From contig DJVB01000028.1 in assembly GCA_002440745.1 (NCBI GenBank), positions 1 through 64,000 on the forward strand: a stretch of DNA of 64,000 nt, read 5' to 3'. Made by a program: the position numbers and the translations under genes. Every line of letters begins with the position of its first letter. Position 1 is the stretch's first letter. Source of the DNA: Bacteroidales bacterium UBA6267 (GTDB lineage: Bacteria; Bacteroidota; Bacteroidia; Bacteroidales; UBA1556). Below the pieces are notes generated by a model, which saw only the letters and a list, made by a program, of their open reading frames with translations, made no database searches and was not told where the DNA came from. Positions 41,679 to 50,087 of this stretch are shown piece by piece.

Positions 41679-43010
41679 TTAATCTTTCTGATTATAAAGA
41701 TTGGGTTTAAATGTAACCATCAAGTAACTGTAAAAAGGTTTGCCGGAAGTGCCTGCACCAACTCCTTTTACTGCCTCCGTAGCTTCAGTTGTAAAATAGT
41801 AACAACCTCCGGCCATTATATTTATTTCCTTGTTAATTATGTATTTATACATTAGGTCAATTTCAGATCCTAAGTTCTTTTCGTAATATTCTTTCGTAGT
41901 GCCATTTAATCCTTTAAACACGTATTCTGCAGTAGAAAATAAATGGTAGGTGGCTGTTAAATTGTGCTTCTTGTTGAATTTGTAACCAATCTTGCCATAG
42001 AGGTCATCTAAGCCCCCATTTTTTGTATGCTTATCCATTAGCATATACATATTCATATTTCCATTAAATGGAAAACGAGCTCCATACATTAAATTAAAGG
42101 TGTGGATTTCGTTGTTATAAACAAAATCTGATTTGGAACTGTTATGTCCTGAATAATGATCTAATCCTAATCCGGCAATAATCTTTTTTCCATTGTATTG
42201 AGCCATAGCTGTTGCCATCATCGCACCGGTGATTTTTTTTCCTTCATAGTTTTTTCCCGATTGCATGAATATATTGCCTTTTGCCTCTAAAAAATCATTC
42301 TTATAACTTAAATGTAAGCCATAGGTTCCTGTGCCATAAACTGTTGAAGTAGAACCTACTTTTTGATAACCTGCTAAATAGGCGGCACCTGTAACATAAA
42401 ATTCATCATTGAAATCTTTGCGGAGATAAATAAAATTGAAGGTTTTCATTCGGCCTTTTGATCCATCATAATACTCATTGTTTTTATTTGTCACATCCCC
42501 GATTATTTTTGTTTGCATTGAATTTATACCGGATTGAGCCATAAATAGTAACCTTTTCGTTTTGTATGAAAGCAAAAGGCCATCATAACTAAGTCCATAT
42601 TGATTCCAATTGCGATTACATAATATTCTTCTATCATCAAAATCATACTCCTGACGGCCAATTTTAAGGCTTAACTTGCTGCTTAAATTGAACTTAGCAG
42701 AAGCTTCATAAATGTCGAGCCCGTGACTACTTCCCAATACAATAGTACCCGAACTCATGTCTTCACCTCCCCATGCTCTAACATCTTGTAAACTAATGTA
42801 TAACTCATAGAAATCCTTTTTATAATCAAAGTTCAATCTGGTGCGCTGTGTTACGTAATACTGAGTTTCATTTGTAGTATCAGCCAAATATTTATAACTA
42901 TTAAACAATTCTCCTCTGGCTCTTAATTCAGCAGTGATTTTTAATTGCCCCATCATGTTTATTTGCAAAAGAATAAAAAATCCAAAAAATAGTAATTGTC
43001 TTGTTTTCAT
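41679..43010 (-). CDS. Outer-membrane beta-barrel, alginate-export-like
   Basis: 443 residues. Signal peptide MKTRQLLFFGFFILLQINMMG, then alternating beta strands throughout. Matching features of the alginate-export/porin-like family are ITAELRARGELFN, RTRLNFDYKKDFYELYISLQDVRAWGG and KLSLKIGRQEYDFDDRRIL. It ends with a hydrophobic strand and charged tail. It is likely an outer-membrane channel, but the substrate is unknown and no alginate genes are nearby. It has its own promoter (43055-43087) and a hairpin upstream. Confidence 0.8.
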   Translation of the reverse strand: MKTRQLLFFGFFILLQINMMGQLKITAELRARGELFNSYKYLADTTNETQYYVTQRTRLNFDYKKDFYELYISLQDVRAWGGEDMSSGTIVLGSSHGLDIYEASAKFNLSSKLSLKIGRQEYDFDDRRILCNRNWNQYGLSYDGLLLSYKTKRLLFMAQSGINSMQTKIIGDVTNKNNEYYDGSKGRMKTFNFIYLRKDFNDEFYVTGAAYLAGYQKVGSTSTVYGTGTYGLHLSYKNDFLEAKGNIFMQSGKNYEGKKITGAMMATAMAQYNGKKIIAGLGLDHYSGHNSSKSDFVYNNEIHTFNLMYGARFPFNGNMNMYMLMDKHTKNGGLDDLYGKIGYKFNKKHNLTATYHLFSTAEYVFKGLNGTTKEYYEKNLGSEIDLMYKYIINKEINIMAGGCYYFTTEATEAVKGVGAGTSGKPFYSYLMVTFKPNLYNQKD

Positions 43011-43054
43011 TGTTTTATGTTTTAAATTTATGTTGATTGTAGATAACTATGGAG

Positions 43055-43087
43055 CAAAATTAGTTAAATTAATTAGTCTAGATCAAA
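43055..43087 (-). promoter_or_regulatory. Promoter of the outer-membrane barrel gene
   Basis: On the coding strand TTTG (43087-43084), a 21-nt spacer and TAATTTTG (43062-43055) match the consensus, 45 nt before the start. Confidence 0.65.
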
Positions 43088-43110
43088 AAAGCCACAAATA
43101 AAATCGAACC

Positions 43111-43140
43111 TTGTGAATGAAATATCAGGTTCGTTCACAA
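43111..43140. promoter_or_regulatory. Hairpin/inverted repeat upstream of the barrel promoter
   Basis: TTGTGAATGA (43111-43120) and TCGTTCACAA (43131-43140) form a 10-bp stem with one G-T pair and a 10-nt loop. It lies between the stop of the DPP11 gene and the -33 box of the barrel gene. It may be a weak terminator or an operator. Confidence 0.4.
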
Positions 43141-43186
43141 ATATGAAATCCAAAAATATGTAAGATTAGATAGTAAGAATTATTTA

Positions 43187-45346
43187 CTAATCAAGTATTT
43201 CCATCTCTTCGATAAGGTGCTGGGCGCCGGCAAATTTGTCGATGATAAAAAGGCAATATCGAATGTCAACGGTGATATTTCGGCACTGATTCGGGTCGTA
43301 GTCCAAATCACTCATAGTGCCTTCCCAATTGCGGTCGAAATTGAGACCTATCAAGTGTCCTTCGGCATTGAGCACCGGACTGCCACTATTTCCGCCTGAG
43401 GTGTGATTGCTGGCTATAAAACAGGTGTGCATTGTTCCGTCCGCATCGGCATATCGTCCATAGTCTTTACTTTTATGCAATTCCTTCAGTTTTTCTTCCA
43501 CCACATAATCATAGATATCAGGATTTTCCTTTTCAATTATGCCGTCAAGCGTAGTGAAATGGTTATAAATAACCCCATCTCTGGGCTCGTAGTTTTCAAC
43601 TTTACCATAAGAAACCCTAAGGGTACTGTTTGCGTCAGGGAAAAGATATTGTCCGGCATTAATCTCAATTTGAGCTTGCATGTATTTTCTCATCAAAACA
43701 TCTATTTGGCTCTGATAATTGAGCAATGGATTCATAATATGATCGAAATAATTCTTGTAATAGGAAAGGGCTAATTGATAAACAGGGTCTTTTTGAATCT
43801 TCTTGAACTTACTTGATGAATAATTTTCGAAAAAACTTGCAAGCTTAGCCTCGTCTGCAAAAATGCTCTTGCTGAATAACTTGTCGATATATTTCTTTAT
43901 TTCTTCCGGCGATTTCGACTTGAGAGGAGCAATTGTAGTTGGAATAGGAATAGTTGTTTCAGGAAATTGCAAATAAGCGGTGATTCCGGCTTCTAATAGA
44001 GTTTTTTCGACTTCCAAATTAAAATCTTTGTAAAAACCTTTAATGGAACCTTTTAAACCTTCAACTAAGGCGTTGTACTTTTCTTGATTAATTTCCTTTT
44101 GATTCGAATATCTTTCAAGTGCCTGAAAACTATAAGCAAAACGGATGATATCTTGGTAATATCCGGTTTCAAAAAAGTAGCTTGCCGATAGCTCATAAGG
44201 GCGCAATTGCTCATATAAAGTATTCAATTCCTGAATTAGATTGTCGTAACCGTGGTCTTTAGCCCACAGCGAAAATTCCTTCTCTTCAAGTTGTTTATTG
44301 TTGATGGTGTTGAGCCTTTTAATTCCTCTGTTTTCGCCAATCCATTTTTTCCAACCATTGGCTACGCCAGCATATTTAGCAGAATATTGAATTCTGATTT
44401 TTGGGTCATTGTTCATAAACTCGGCCATAATATCTAATTTTTGCCGTCTTAAGTCAATCTTAAATGGATTTACGGTTTCGACAATGGTCCTGATAGCAGC
44501 CGAGGGTAGATATTCTTGTGTTGTTCCAGGGTAACCAAAAACCATGGTGAAATCATTCGGTTGGTAACCTTGTAAGCTGATTTTCAGGTGTTTCTTGGGT
44601 TTATAAGGAATGTTTTCTTTAGAGTAATCCGCAGGATTATTGTCTTTGTCGGCATAAATGCGAAATACCGAGAAGTCACCTGTATGTCGAGGCCACATCC
44701 AGTTGTCGGTATCGCCACCAAATTTGCCAATATTCGATGGAGGTGTGCCTACCAATCGAACATCATGGAAAACTATCGATTCCATCAGAATATACTGATT
44801 GCCATAGTAAAAGGCTCTGATTTCGACTAAATGAAACTTGGAGTCATCGTCTTTTTGGGTTAGCTTTTCAATGTTTTTATTGATTAATTCTTGGCGTTCT
44901 TTCTCATCCATTTCCGGTTTTACACCGGCTAAAACTTGCTCTGTAACATCTTCCATTCGTTGTAAAATGGTGGCTGTGAGCCCATCATTTGGAAGTTCCT
45001 CTTCTAAGGTTTTTGCCCAAAAACCATCTGTCAAATAATCATGTTCAAGGGTGCTATGCTTTTGAATACTGCGGTAACCACAATGGTGATTGGTGAGCAA
45101 TAATCCTTTTTCAGAAACTAATTCAGCAGTACATCCGCCTCCGAAATGGACAATGGCATCTTTCAAGCTGGCCTGATTGACGCTGTAAATTTCTTCTGCG
45201 GTGATTCTCATACCCATTGCCTGCATGTCGGAAGCGTTGATTTTTTTCAACAACATGGGTAAATACATGCCTTCCTTTGCATTGAGAGTCAAGCTGAGAA
45301 TGGCTGTTATGATTAGTAAAACTGCTTTGTTAAATTTTGAATACAT
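43187..45346 (-). CDS. S46 dipeptidyl-peptidase, DPP11 type
   Basis: 719-residue periplasmic serine peptidase that releases dipeptides for amino-acid nutrition. Signal peptide MYSKFNKAVLLIITAILSLTLNA. The catalytic triad is His in TNHHCGYRS (His87/His88), Asp224 in PRHTGDFSVFR and Ser654 in SGGNSGSPVLN. Arg672 stands 18 residues after Ser654 (LNFDRNW), matching Arg673 of Porphyromonas DPP11, which gives Asp/Glu P1 specificity. DPP7 has Gly there. I therefore call DPP11 with fair confidence. The gene appears monocistronic. Confidence 0.88.
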   Translation of the reverse strand: MYSKFNKAVLLIITAILSLTLNAKEGMYLPMLLKKINASDMQAMGMRITAEEIYSVNQASLKDAIVHFGGGCTAELVSEKGLLLTNHHCGYRSIQKHSTLEHDYLTDGFWAKTLEEELPNDGLTATILQRMEDVTEQVLAGVKPEMDEKERQELINKNIEKLTQKDDDSKFHLVEIRAFYYGNQYILMESIVFHDVRLVGTPPSNIGKFGGDTDNWMWPRHTGDFSVFRIYADKDNNPADYSKENIPYKPKKHLKISLQGYQPNDFTMVFGYPGTTQEYLPSAAIRTIVETVNPFKIDLRRQKLDIMAEFMNNDPKIRIQYSAKYAGVANGWKKWIGENRGIKRLNTINNKQLEEKEFSLWAKDHGYDNLIQELNTLYEQLRPYELSASYFFETGYYQDIIRFAYSFQALERYSNQKEINQEKYNALVEGLKGSIKGFYKDFNLEVEKTLLEAGITAYLQFPETTIPIPTTIAPLKSKSPEEIKKYIDKLFSKSIFADEAKLASFFENYSSSKFKKIQKDPVYQLALSYYKNYFDHIMNPLLNYQSQIDVLMRKYMQAQIEINAGQYLFPDANSTLRVSYGKVENYEPRDGVIYNHFTTLDGIIEKENPDIYDYVVEEKLKELHKSKDYGRYADADGTMHTCFIASNHTSGGNSGSPVLNAEGHLIGLNFDRNWEGTMSDLDYDPNQCRNITVDIRYCLFIIDKFAGAQHLIEEMEILD

Positions 45347-45375
45347 AATAATGCTGTTTGGTTAAAAAATTAATC

Positions 45376-45410
45376 AAAAAAAACGCCTCGCCAAATCAAG
45401 TTTCGGAGGT
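45376..45410 (-). terminator. Probable terminator after ridA
   Basis: On the minus strand CACCTCCG (45410 side) can pair with CGAGGCG (45384-45390), with one bulge, followed by a U-tract (A-run 45376-45383). It would end the ridA transcript. Confidence 0.45.
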
Positions 45411-45432
45411 GAATAATATTTGGTTTTTGGTT

Positions 45433-45810
45433 CTATTTCACTGCAACAGACTCAATTTCAATGAGTACGCCAAGGGGTAAACCTTTGACGGCAAAAGCTG
45501 CTCTTGCCGGAGGATTTTCTTTGTAAACGGAACCGTAAACTTCGTTCATTGCTGCAAAATTGGCCATGTCGCTCAAAAGGCAAGTGCTTTTAACAACATG
45601 TTCAAAACCATATCCTGCCTCTTGCAGAATGGCTTCAATGTTTTTCAACACTTGTGCAGTTTGCTCATTAATGCCTCCTTCAACTACTTTACCTGTGGCA
45701 GGGTCAACCGGAATTTGACCGGAAATGTAAAGGGTTCCATTTGCTTCAACTGCTTGACTATAAGGGCCTATTGCGGCAGGAGCGTTTTTAGTATTTATAA
45801 TGCGTTTCAT
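45433..45810 (-). CDS. ridA: RidA-family enamine/imine deaminase
   Basis: 125-residue cytoplasmic trimeric enzyme that hydrolyses reactive 2-aminoacrylate-type imines. The sequence is canonical: AAIGPYSQAV at the N-terminus, LYISGQIPVDPATG, VVKSTCLLSDM, Arg103 (PPARAAF, equivalent to Arg105 of family members) and LIEIESVA at the end. It is monocistronic, with a TACTTTTG box 72 nt upstream (45882-45889). Confidence 0.95.
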   Translation of the reverse strand: MKRIINTKNAPAAIGPYSQAVEANGTLYISGQIPVDPATGKVVEGGINEQTAQVLKNIEAILQEAGYGFEHVVKSTCLLSDMANFAAMNEVYGSVYKENPPARAAFAVKGLPLGVLIEIESVAVK

Positions 45811-45881
45811 AAGAATTTATTTAAAAATGCTTGTTTGAATTGGACTTTTTGTCTATTAAAACAAGAATTGACGATTGGGGA

Positions 45882-45889
45882 CAAAAGTA
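45882..45889 (-). promoter_or_regulatory. Candidate -7 box of ridA
   Basis: CAAAAGTA on the plus strand reads TACTTTTG on the coding strand. It implies a leader of about 65 nt. No -33 element at usual spacing. Confidence 0.4.
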
Positions 45890-46108
45890 AAAAATTTGAG
45901 TTATATTCGGTTGTTTTATTGTTGGTAATTTGGATTATTAATCGATTAATTTGTCTTGTTCTTTAAAAATTATGATAGTAATTTTTTTTGAAAATAATTA
46001 GCATTAGAAATTAACTGGATTTGTTTTAATTTCCTTATTCTCATAAGTTATCGTTCGTAATTCAGTTTTAATGTTGAAGTATTTATTAACTTTCGTTAAA
46101 TTAACGCT

Positions 46109-46126
46109 TTGTGACATTTATCACAA
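46109..46126. promoter_or_regulatory. CRP/FNR-like palindrome
   Basis: TTGTGA-N6-TCACAA is a perfect palindrome of CRP/FNR type. Its centre (46117.5) is about 45 nt before the predicted start of transcription (near 46163), close to the usual activator position. Confidence 0.55.
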
Positions 46127-46127
46127 G

Positions 46128-46156
46128 TTTTGTCAAAAATATTTTGTTTAATATTG
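46128..46156 (+). promoter_or_regulatory. Promoter of the pterin-photoreceptor operon
   Basis: TTTTG (46128-46132), a 16-nt spacer and TAATATTG (46149-46156, one mismatch to TAnnTTTG). The -7 box overlaps the left arm of the operator. Confidence 0.45.
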
Positions 46157-46175
46157 CACTATTAATTATTAAACA
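46145..46175. promoter_or_regulatory. Inverted-repeat operator, candidate CarH/LitR site 1
   Basis: TGTTTAAT (46145-46152) and ATTAAACA (46168-46175) form a perfect 8-bp inverted repeat separated by 15 bp, covering the -7 box and the transcription start. The same TGTTTAA/TTAAACA pair occurs at 52659-52688 in front of the facing operon. Binding by the MerR-B12 protein encoded in this operon is inferred. Confidence 0.6.
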
Positions 46176-46180
46176 GAATT

Positions 46181-46609
46181 ATGAACGAAAATTTGTTTAA
46201 ATATAAGACTACGGTAATTCGGCGCGAACATTTTAATGCGGCTCATCGTTTAGAAAATTCTGCGTGGGATGGAAACCGAAATCGCGATGTTTTTGGGAAA
46301 TGTAATAATGTAAACTATCATGGACATAACTACGAATTGGAAGTTATGGTTACCGGTTTTGTCGATCCTTTGACAGGTTTTGTTATGGATGCAAAAGTCC
46401 TTTCTGACCTTATCAACTCTGAAGTTCTCGACAAGTTTGATCATCAGAATCTTAATGTGGATGTTGAAGAATTTAAAGATCTTAACCCAACCGCAGAAAA
46501 CATTGCTTTTGTGATTTATACCATTCTTCGTTCAAAAATTAATTCTAATCACGATTTAAAAATTAGACTTTATGAAACACCAAGAAACTATGTTGAATAC
46601 CCTGCCTAA
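46181..46609 (+). CDS. 6-pyruvoyltetrahydropterin synthase, PTPS-II type
   Basis: 142 residues. Converts dihydroneopterin triphosphate to 6-pyruvoyltetrahydropterin (biopterin route). Zinc ligands are His22 (HFNAAHRL), His47 and His49 (YHGHNY). The catalytic set is Cys41, Asp87 and His88 (KFDHQN), and the substrate anchor is Glu132 (LYETP). Each number is one less than in rat PTPS. The spacing Cys-x5-HGH is the PTPS-II pattern. QueD enzymes, which make queuosine, have Cys-x3-HGH. Many pipelines will label it QueD or 6-carboxytetrahydropterin synthase. It is the first gene of the operon and overlaps folE by 38 bp. Confidence 0.88.
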   Translation: MNENLFKYKTTVIRREHFNAAHRLENSAWDGNRNRDVFGKCNNVNYHGHNYELEVMVTGFVDPLTGFVMDAKVLSDLINSEVLDKFDHQNLNVDVEEFKDLNPTAENIAFVIYTILRSKINSNHDLKIRLYETPRNYVEYPA

Positions 46610-47285
46610 TATTGTAAAAGAGTCACCACTTAATGGTTTTTCGGCTTGCGATATTGGCGATAACCATTTGTTTATCAATATGGATACTCCTCTTCGTAAG
46701 GATGCGTTTAAGCTTACTGATGAGGAGAAAAAGCAAAAAATTGCTCATCATTTTGCAGAAATTATGGAAGTCCTTGGTCTTGACTTAACGGACGATTCGC
46801 TTAAAGGTACTCCTGAGCGCGTTGCTAAAATGTATGTGGACGAGATTTTTTCAGGATTGAACCCGAAGAACAAACCTAAAGTTGCGCTTTTTGACAATAA
46901 ATATCAATACAATCAGATGTTGGTCGAAAAGAATATTACGCTGTATTCCAATTGCGAACATCATTTTGTTCCAATAATGGGTGTGGCTCATGTAGCTTAT
47001 ATTTCTTCTGGAAAAGTGATTGGTTTGTCGAAGCTCAACCGCATTGTAAAGTATTTTGCTAAGCGTCCTCAAGTGCAGGAACGACTTACAAATCAGATTG
47101 CCAAGGAATTACAGGAAATTCTCGGAACAGAAGATGTTGCAGTTATCATTGACGCAAAGCACCTTTGTGTTTCTTCGCGTGGCATTGAAGACAATGCATC
47201 GAGTACGGTTACTTCCTTCTATGGGGGCAAATTCAACGAACCCGACAAAATCCGTGAACTACATGCTTATGTTTATAATAGTTGA
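46572..47285 (+). CDS. folE: GTP cyclohydrolase I
   Basis: 237 residues. Converts GTP to dihydroneopterin triphosphate, the substrate of the preceding PTPS and of folate synthesis. Zinc-site Cys and His in NCEHHFVP and Cys in HLCVSSRG are present, with KGTPERVAKMYVDEIFSG and ASSTVTSFYGGKF. It begins inside the PTPS gene. Starts at 46572 and 46590 both fit family length. The pairing means that GTP is channelled to a pterin. Light-regulated folE next to a photolyase is known from LitR regulons, so this context fits. Confidence 0.95.
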   Translation: MKHQETMLNTLPNIVKESPLNGFSACDIGDNHLFINMDTPLRKDAFKLTDEEKKQKIAHHFAEIMEVLGLDLTDDSLKGTPERVAKMYVDEIFSGLNPKNKPKVALFDNKYQYNQMLVEKNITLYSNCEHHFVPIMGVAHVAYISSGKVIGLSKLNRIVKYFAKRPQVQERLTNQIAKELQEILGTEDVAVIIDAKHLCVSSRGIEDNASSTVTSFYGGKFNEPDKIRELHAYVYNS

Positions 47286-47328
47286 TTGATATATAAGTAA
47301 TTAGATTTTTAAACTTAAATTTTACCTA

Positions 47329-47844
47329 ATGGCACTTTTATCTTTTACTAAAAAACCTGAACTTACTCAGCTTCCATCGGCTCATAGCTTGAAATTCAAA
47401 ACAATTCATGGCCAAGAGAAATCCTTAGCTGATTTTAAAGGAAAGAAAATTTTAGTAGTCAATGTAGCCTCAAAATGTGGTTTTACTCCACAATATGAGG
47501 GTTTACAGGAATTACACGAAAAATTTAAGGAAAATTTGGTGATTTTGGGCTGTCCTTCAAATCAGTTTGCAAACCAAGAGCCTGGTTCTCACGAAGAAAT
47601 ACAAGAGTTTTGCAGAGTCAATTATGGCGTTGACTTTTTGTTGACCGAAAAATTGGAGGTTAAAGGGGAAAATCAACATCCGCTTTATAACTGGCTGACT
47701 TCCAAAGAAAAGAATGGCGTTAAATCATCAACGGTTAAGTGGAATTTTCAGAAATACTTGCTTGATGAAGAAGGACGTTTTGTGGATTTTTTCTATAGCG
47801 TAACTAAGCCTTTGAGTGAAAAAATCACGAAATATCTTAAATAG
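47329..47844 (+). CDS. Glutathione peroxidase family (thiol peroxidase)
   Basis: 171 residues. The peroxidatic Cys50 is in VASKCGFTPQYEGL. The partner Gln79 is in CPSNQF and the Trp is in VKWNFQKYL. Cys95 in EEIQEFCRVNYGV is at the place of the resolving Cys in thioredoxin-dependent GPx-like enzymes. No signal peptide, so it is cytoplasmic and removes peroxides. It lies between folE (43 bp) and the photoreceptor gene (15 bp), so it is probably part of the light-stress response. Confidence 0.92.
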   Translation: MALLSFTKKPELTQLPSAHSLKFKTIHGQEKSLADFKGKKILVVNVASKCGFTPQYEGLQELHEKFKENLVILGCPSNQFANQEPGSHEEIQEFCRVNYGVDFLLTEKLEVKGENQHPLYNWLTSKEKNGVKSSTVKWNFQKYLLDEEGRFVDFFYSVTKPLSEKITKYLK

Positions 47845-47859
47845 ACTTTTTAACTGAAT

Positions 47860-48744
47860 ATGGCACATTACAATATTAAAGATTTAGAAACGCTGACCGG
47901 AATCAAAGCGCATACTATCCGAATTTGGGAGAAACGCTATGGTATTATAAATCCGGAGCGAACCGATACGAATATTCGTACCTATGATGATGAAGATCTT
48001 CGTAGGATATTGAATATTAGTATTTTAAATAATCATGGGATTAAGATTTCCAAGTTGGCTTCCATGAGCGATGCCGAAATACGAGACAAAGTTTTGTTTG
48101 TAAGTCAAAATATGAGTGATTTTCAAACTCAAATCGAATCTTTGATTTTTGCCGTGTTTAGTTTAGATGAGGCTCAATTTCATCATGTTTTTAATAAGTC
48201 GGTTATGACCAATGGTTTTGAGACTACATTCGAAGAGATTGTTCTTAAAGCCTTAGACAGGGTTGGTGTTTTGTGGTTAACCGGCACGATTAATCCGGCT
48301 CAAGAGCATTTTTTGTCGAATTTGGTGAGGCAAAAAATAATATCCAATATCGACTCGATTTCTGTTCCATCAAATCCAAACAAGAAACGATTTACTCTGT
48401 TTTTGCCTGAAGGCGAACTGCATGAGATTGGATTATTATATGCCTATTTTTTATTGAAAAAGCGTGGCCATAACGTTTTGTATTTCGGTCAGCAAACACC
48501 ACTCGAATCAGTTATAGAGTCGGAGAAATTGCAAAAATCGGATTTTTTGCTGATTTCAATGGTTGCACCATTAATTGAGAAAAACCCTGAAGAATACCTA
48601 ATGGAAGTCAAATCTGCATTTCCGGATGGGAAAATTCTGCTTTTTGGAAAACAGTCTGCAATTATTGACCAGTCAAATATTGCTGGTTTTCAGCACTTTC
48701 CATCCATTAAAGGTTTCGTGGAATATATCGAAAATCTTCACTGA
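47860..48744 (+). CDS. MerR regulator with cobalamin-binding domain (CarH/LitR-type photoreceptor)
   Basis: 294 residues. The N-terminal MerR wing helix-turn-helix (1-75) has IKDLETLTGIKAHTIRIWEKRYG. The four-helix cap contains the CarH signature W-x9-EH at Trp139 to Glu149-His150. The B12-binding domain carries E-x-H-x-x-G (Glu186, His188, Gly191), His188 being the expected axial cobalt ligand. Spacing from Trp139 to His188 is 49, close to 46 in Thermus CarH. It should bind adenosylcobalamin in the dark, repress, and release DNA in light. It is the last gene of its own operon, so autoregulation is likely. Confidence 0.9.
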   Translation: MAHYNIKDLETLTGIKAHTIRIWEKRYGIINPERTDTNIRTYDDEDLRRILNISILNNHGIKISKLASMSDAEIRDKVLFVSQNMSDFQTQIESLIFAVFSLDEAQFHHVFNKSVMTNGFETTFEEIVLKALDRVGVLWLTGTINPAQEHFLSNLVRQKIISNIDSISVPSNPNKKRFTLFLPEGELHEIGLLYAYFLLKKRGHNVLYFGQQTPLESVIESEKLQKSDFLLISMVAPLIEKNPEEYLMEVKSAFPDGKILLFGKQSAIIDQSNIAGFQHFPSIKGFVEYIENLH

Positions 48745-48758
48745 TAGTTTTTAGCGTC

Positions 48759-50081
48759 TTACATTTTTAGAATTCCTTTTTTGTAGGTTTCTAATGCTCG
48801 GTTTCTGGCAAATTTATGATCGACCATCGGTTTTGGATAGCTAAACTCATCCATTTCCGTCACCCATTTTCGAGTATAGGTCAAGTTCGGGTCGAAACGT
48901 TTAGTTTGTTCGTCAGGATTGAAAACTCTAAAATATGGAGTCGCATCACAACCCGTACCTGCTGCCCACTGCCAATTGCCATTGTTGGAAGCCAAATCGA
49001 AATCTAAAAGATGCTTAGCGAAAAATGCTTCCCCCCAACGCCAATCAATCAATAAATCTTTGGTGAGAAATGAGGCCACAATCATCCTGACTCTATTGTG
49101 CATATATCCGGTGCTAACTAACTGACGCATACCGGCATCCACAATTGGAAATCCGGTTTGTCCGGTGCACCAACGTTCGAATTCTTCCGCATTATTTCGC
49201 CATTGAATTCCGTTATACTGAGGCTTAAAATTCTCGTTTGCAACGTGCGGAAAATGGTAAAGAATCTGCATGAAAAACTCTCGCCAAATCAGCTCATTTC
49301 TAAAAGACTCGTGACGATTACCAATCATTCGCATTAAATTTCGAATGCTAACCGTACCAAACCTCAAATGCGGGCTTAAGTAGGACGTGCCATCTTCTGC
49401 AGGTAAATTTCTGAGTTCGGAATAATCGTCAAGTTGATTCAGATTGAATGGTTTTACTTTTATCGTAGATTCCTTAAAACCAATATCTTCAAGTTTTTGA
49501 AAAGGGTAATTTTTTTGTAGAAAAGCAGACATTTTCACTTCGAAGTCTTGATCATGAATCCCCGAAAGGAACATTTCCTTCCATTTTTTCATAAATGGCG
49601 TAAAAACCGTGTAAGGTAATCCATTCGGTTTCGTGATTTCCGATTTTTCAAAAATTACTTGATCTTTAAAGGTCTGCAATTCAATATTTTGTGAAGATAA
49701 AAATTGTGTAATTTCCTTGTCGCGTTCCGAGGCATAGGGTTCATAGTCATTATTGAAAAAAACTTTTTTTACATGAAACTCATCAACTATTTTCCTCCAA
49801 ATATCTATCGGTTTTCCATGATAGATTTTTAAACTGCTCCCAACTTTTTGAAGATTGCTGTCGATTTTCTGTAATTCATTGTAAATGAAACTAACTCGAC
49901 TGTCATCCCGAGATAATTCATCTAAAATATGTGGGTCGAAGATGAAGATTGGCAAAACTTTTAACCCGCTATTTGTTGCTGCACTTAAGGCTGCATTATC
50001 TGTTAACCTTAGGTCGCGCCGAAACCAATGAATGGCAATTTCTTGCTTGGTAGTATGATTCAAGCTCATAGTTTTTATCAA
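48759..50081 (-). CDS. phrB: Deoxyribodipyrimidine photolyase (class I)
   Basis: 440 residues. Splits cyclobutane pyrimidine dimers using FADH- and light. The N-terminal antenna domain has HWFRRDLRLTDNAAL and NNDYEPYASERD, which resembles the E. coli methenyltetrahydrofolate site (Asn, then Tyr-Glu). The FAD domain has LSPHLRFGTVS, WREFFMQILYHFP, GFPIVDAGMRQL, RMIVASFLTKDLLIDWRWG and ASNNGNWQWAAGTG. The start could be 50069. Last gene of the six-gene operon. FolE upstream would feed its folate antenna. Confidence 0.95.
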   Translation of the reverse strand: MIKTMSLNHTTKQEIAIHWFRRDLRLTDNAALSAATNSGLKVLPIFIFDPHILDELSRDDSRVSFIYNELQKIDSNLQKVGSSLKIYHGKPIDIWRKIVDEFHVKKVFFNNDYEPYASERDKEITQFLSSQNIELQTFKDQVIFEKSEITKPNGLPYTVFTPFMKKWKEMFLSGIHDQDFEVKMSAFLQKNYPFQKLEDIGFKESTIKVKPFNLNQLDDYSELRNLPAEDGTSYLSPHLRFGTVSIRNLMRMIGNRHESFRNELIWREFFMQILYHFPHVANENFKPQYNGIQWRNNAEEFERWCTGQTGFPIVDAGMRQLVSTGYMHNRVRMIVASFLTKDLLIDWRWGEAFFAKHLLDFDLASNNGNWQWAAGTGCDATPYFRVFNPDEQTKRFDPNLTYTRKWVTEMDEFSYPKPMVDHKFARNRALETYKKGILKM

Positions 50082-50087
50082 CTTTTT

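Larger units (their letters stand above)
45811..46180. other. Divergent spacer between ridA and the pterin-photoreceptor operon
   Basis: 370 bp, AT-rich. The left half carries the ridA -7 box (45882-45889). The right end carries a CRP/FNR-like palindrome (46109-46126), a promoter and the inverted-repeat operator (46145-46175). I see no gene between. Confidence 0.6.

Noticed and set aside
46181..46609. QueD (queuosine pathway) identity for the pterin synthase
   Set aside because: The Cys-x5-HGH spacing and the offset-by-one residues match PTPS-II. No queC or queE is nearby.
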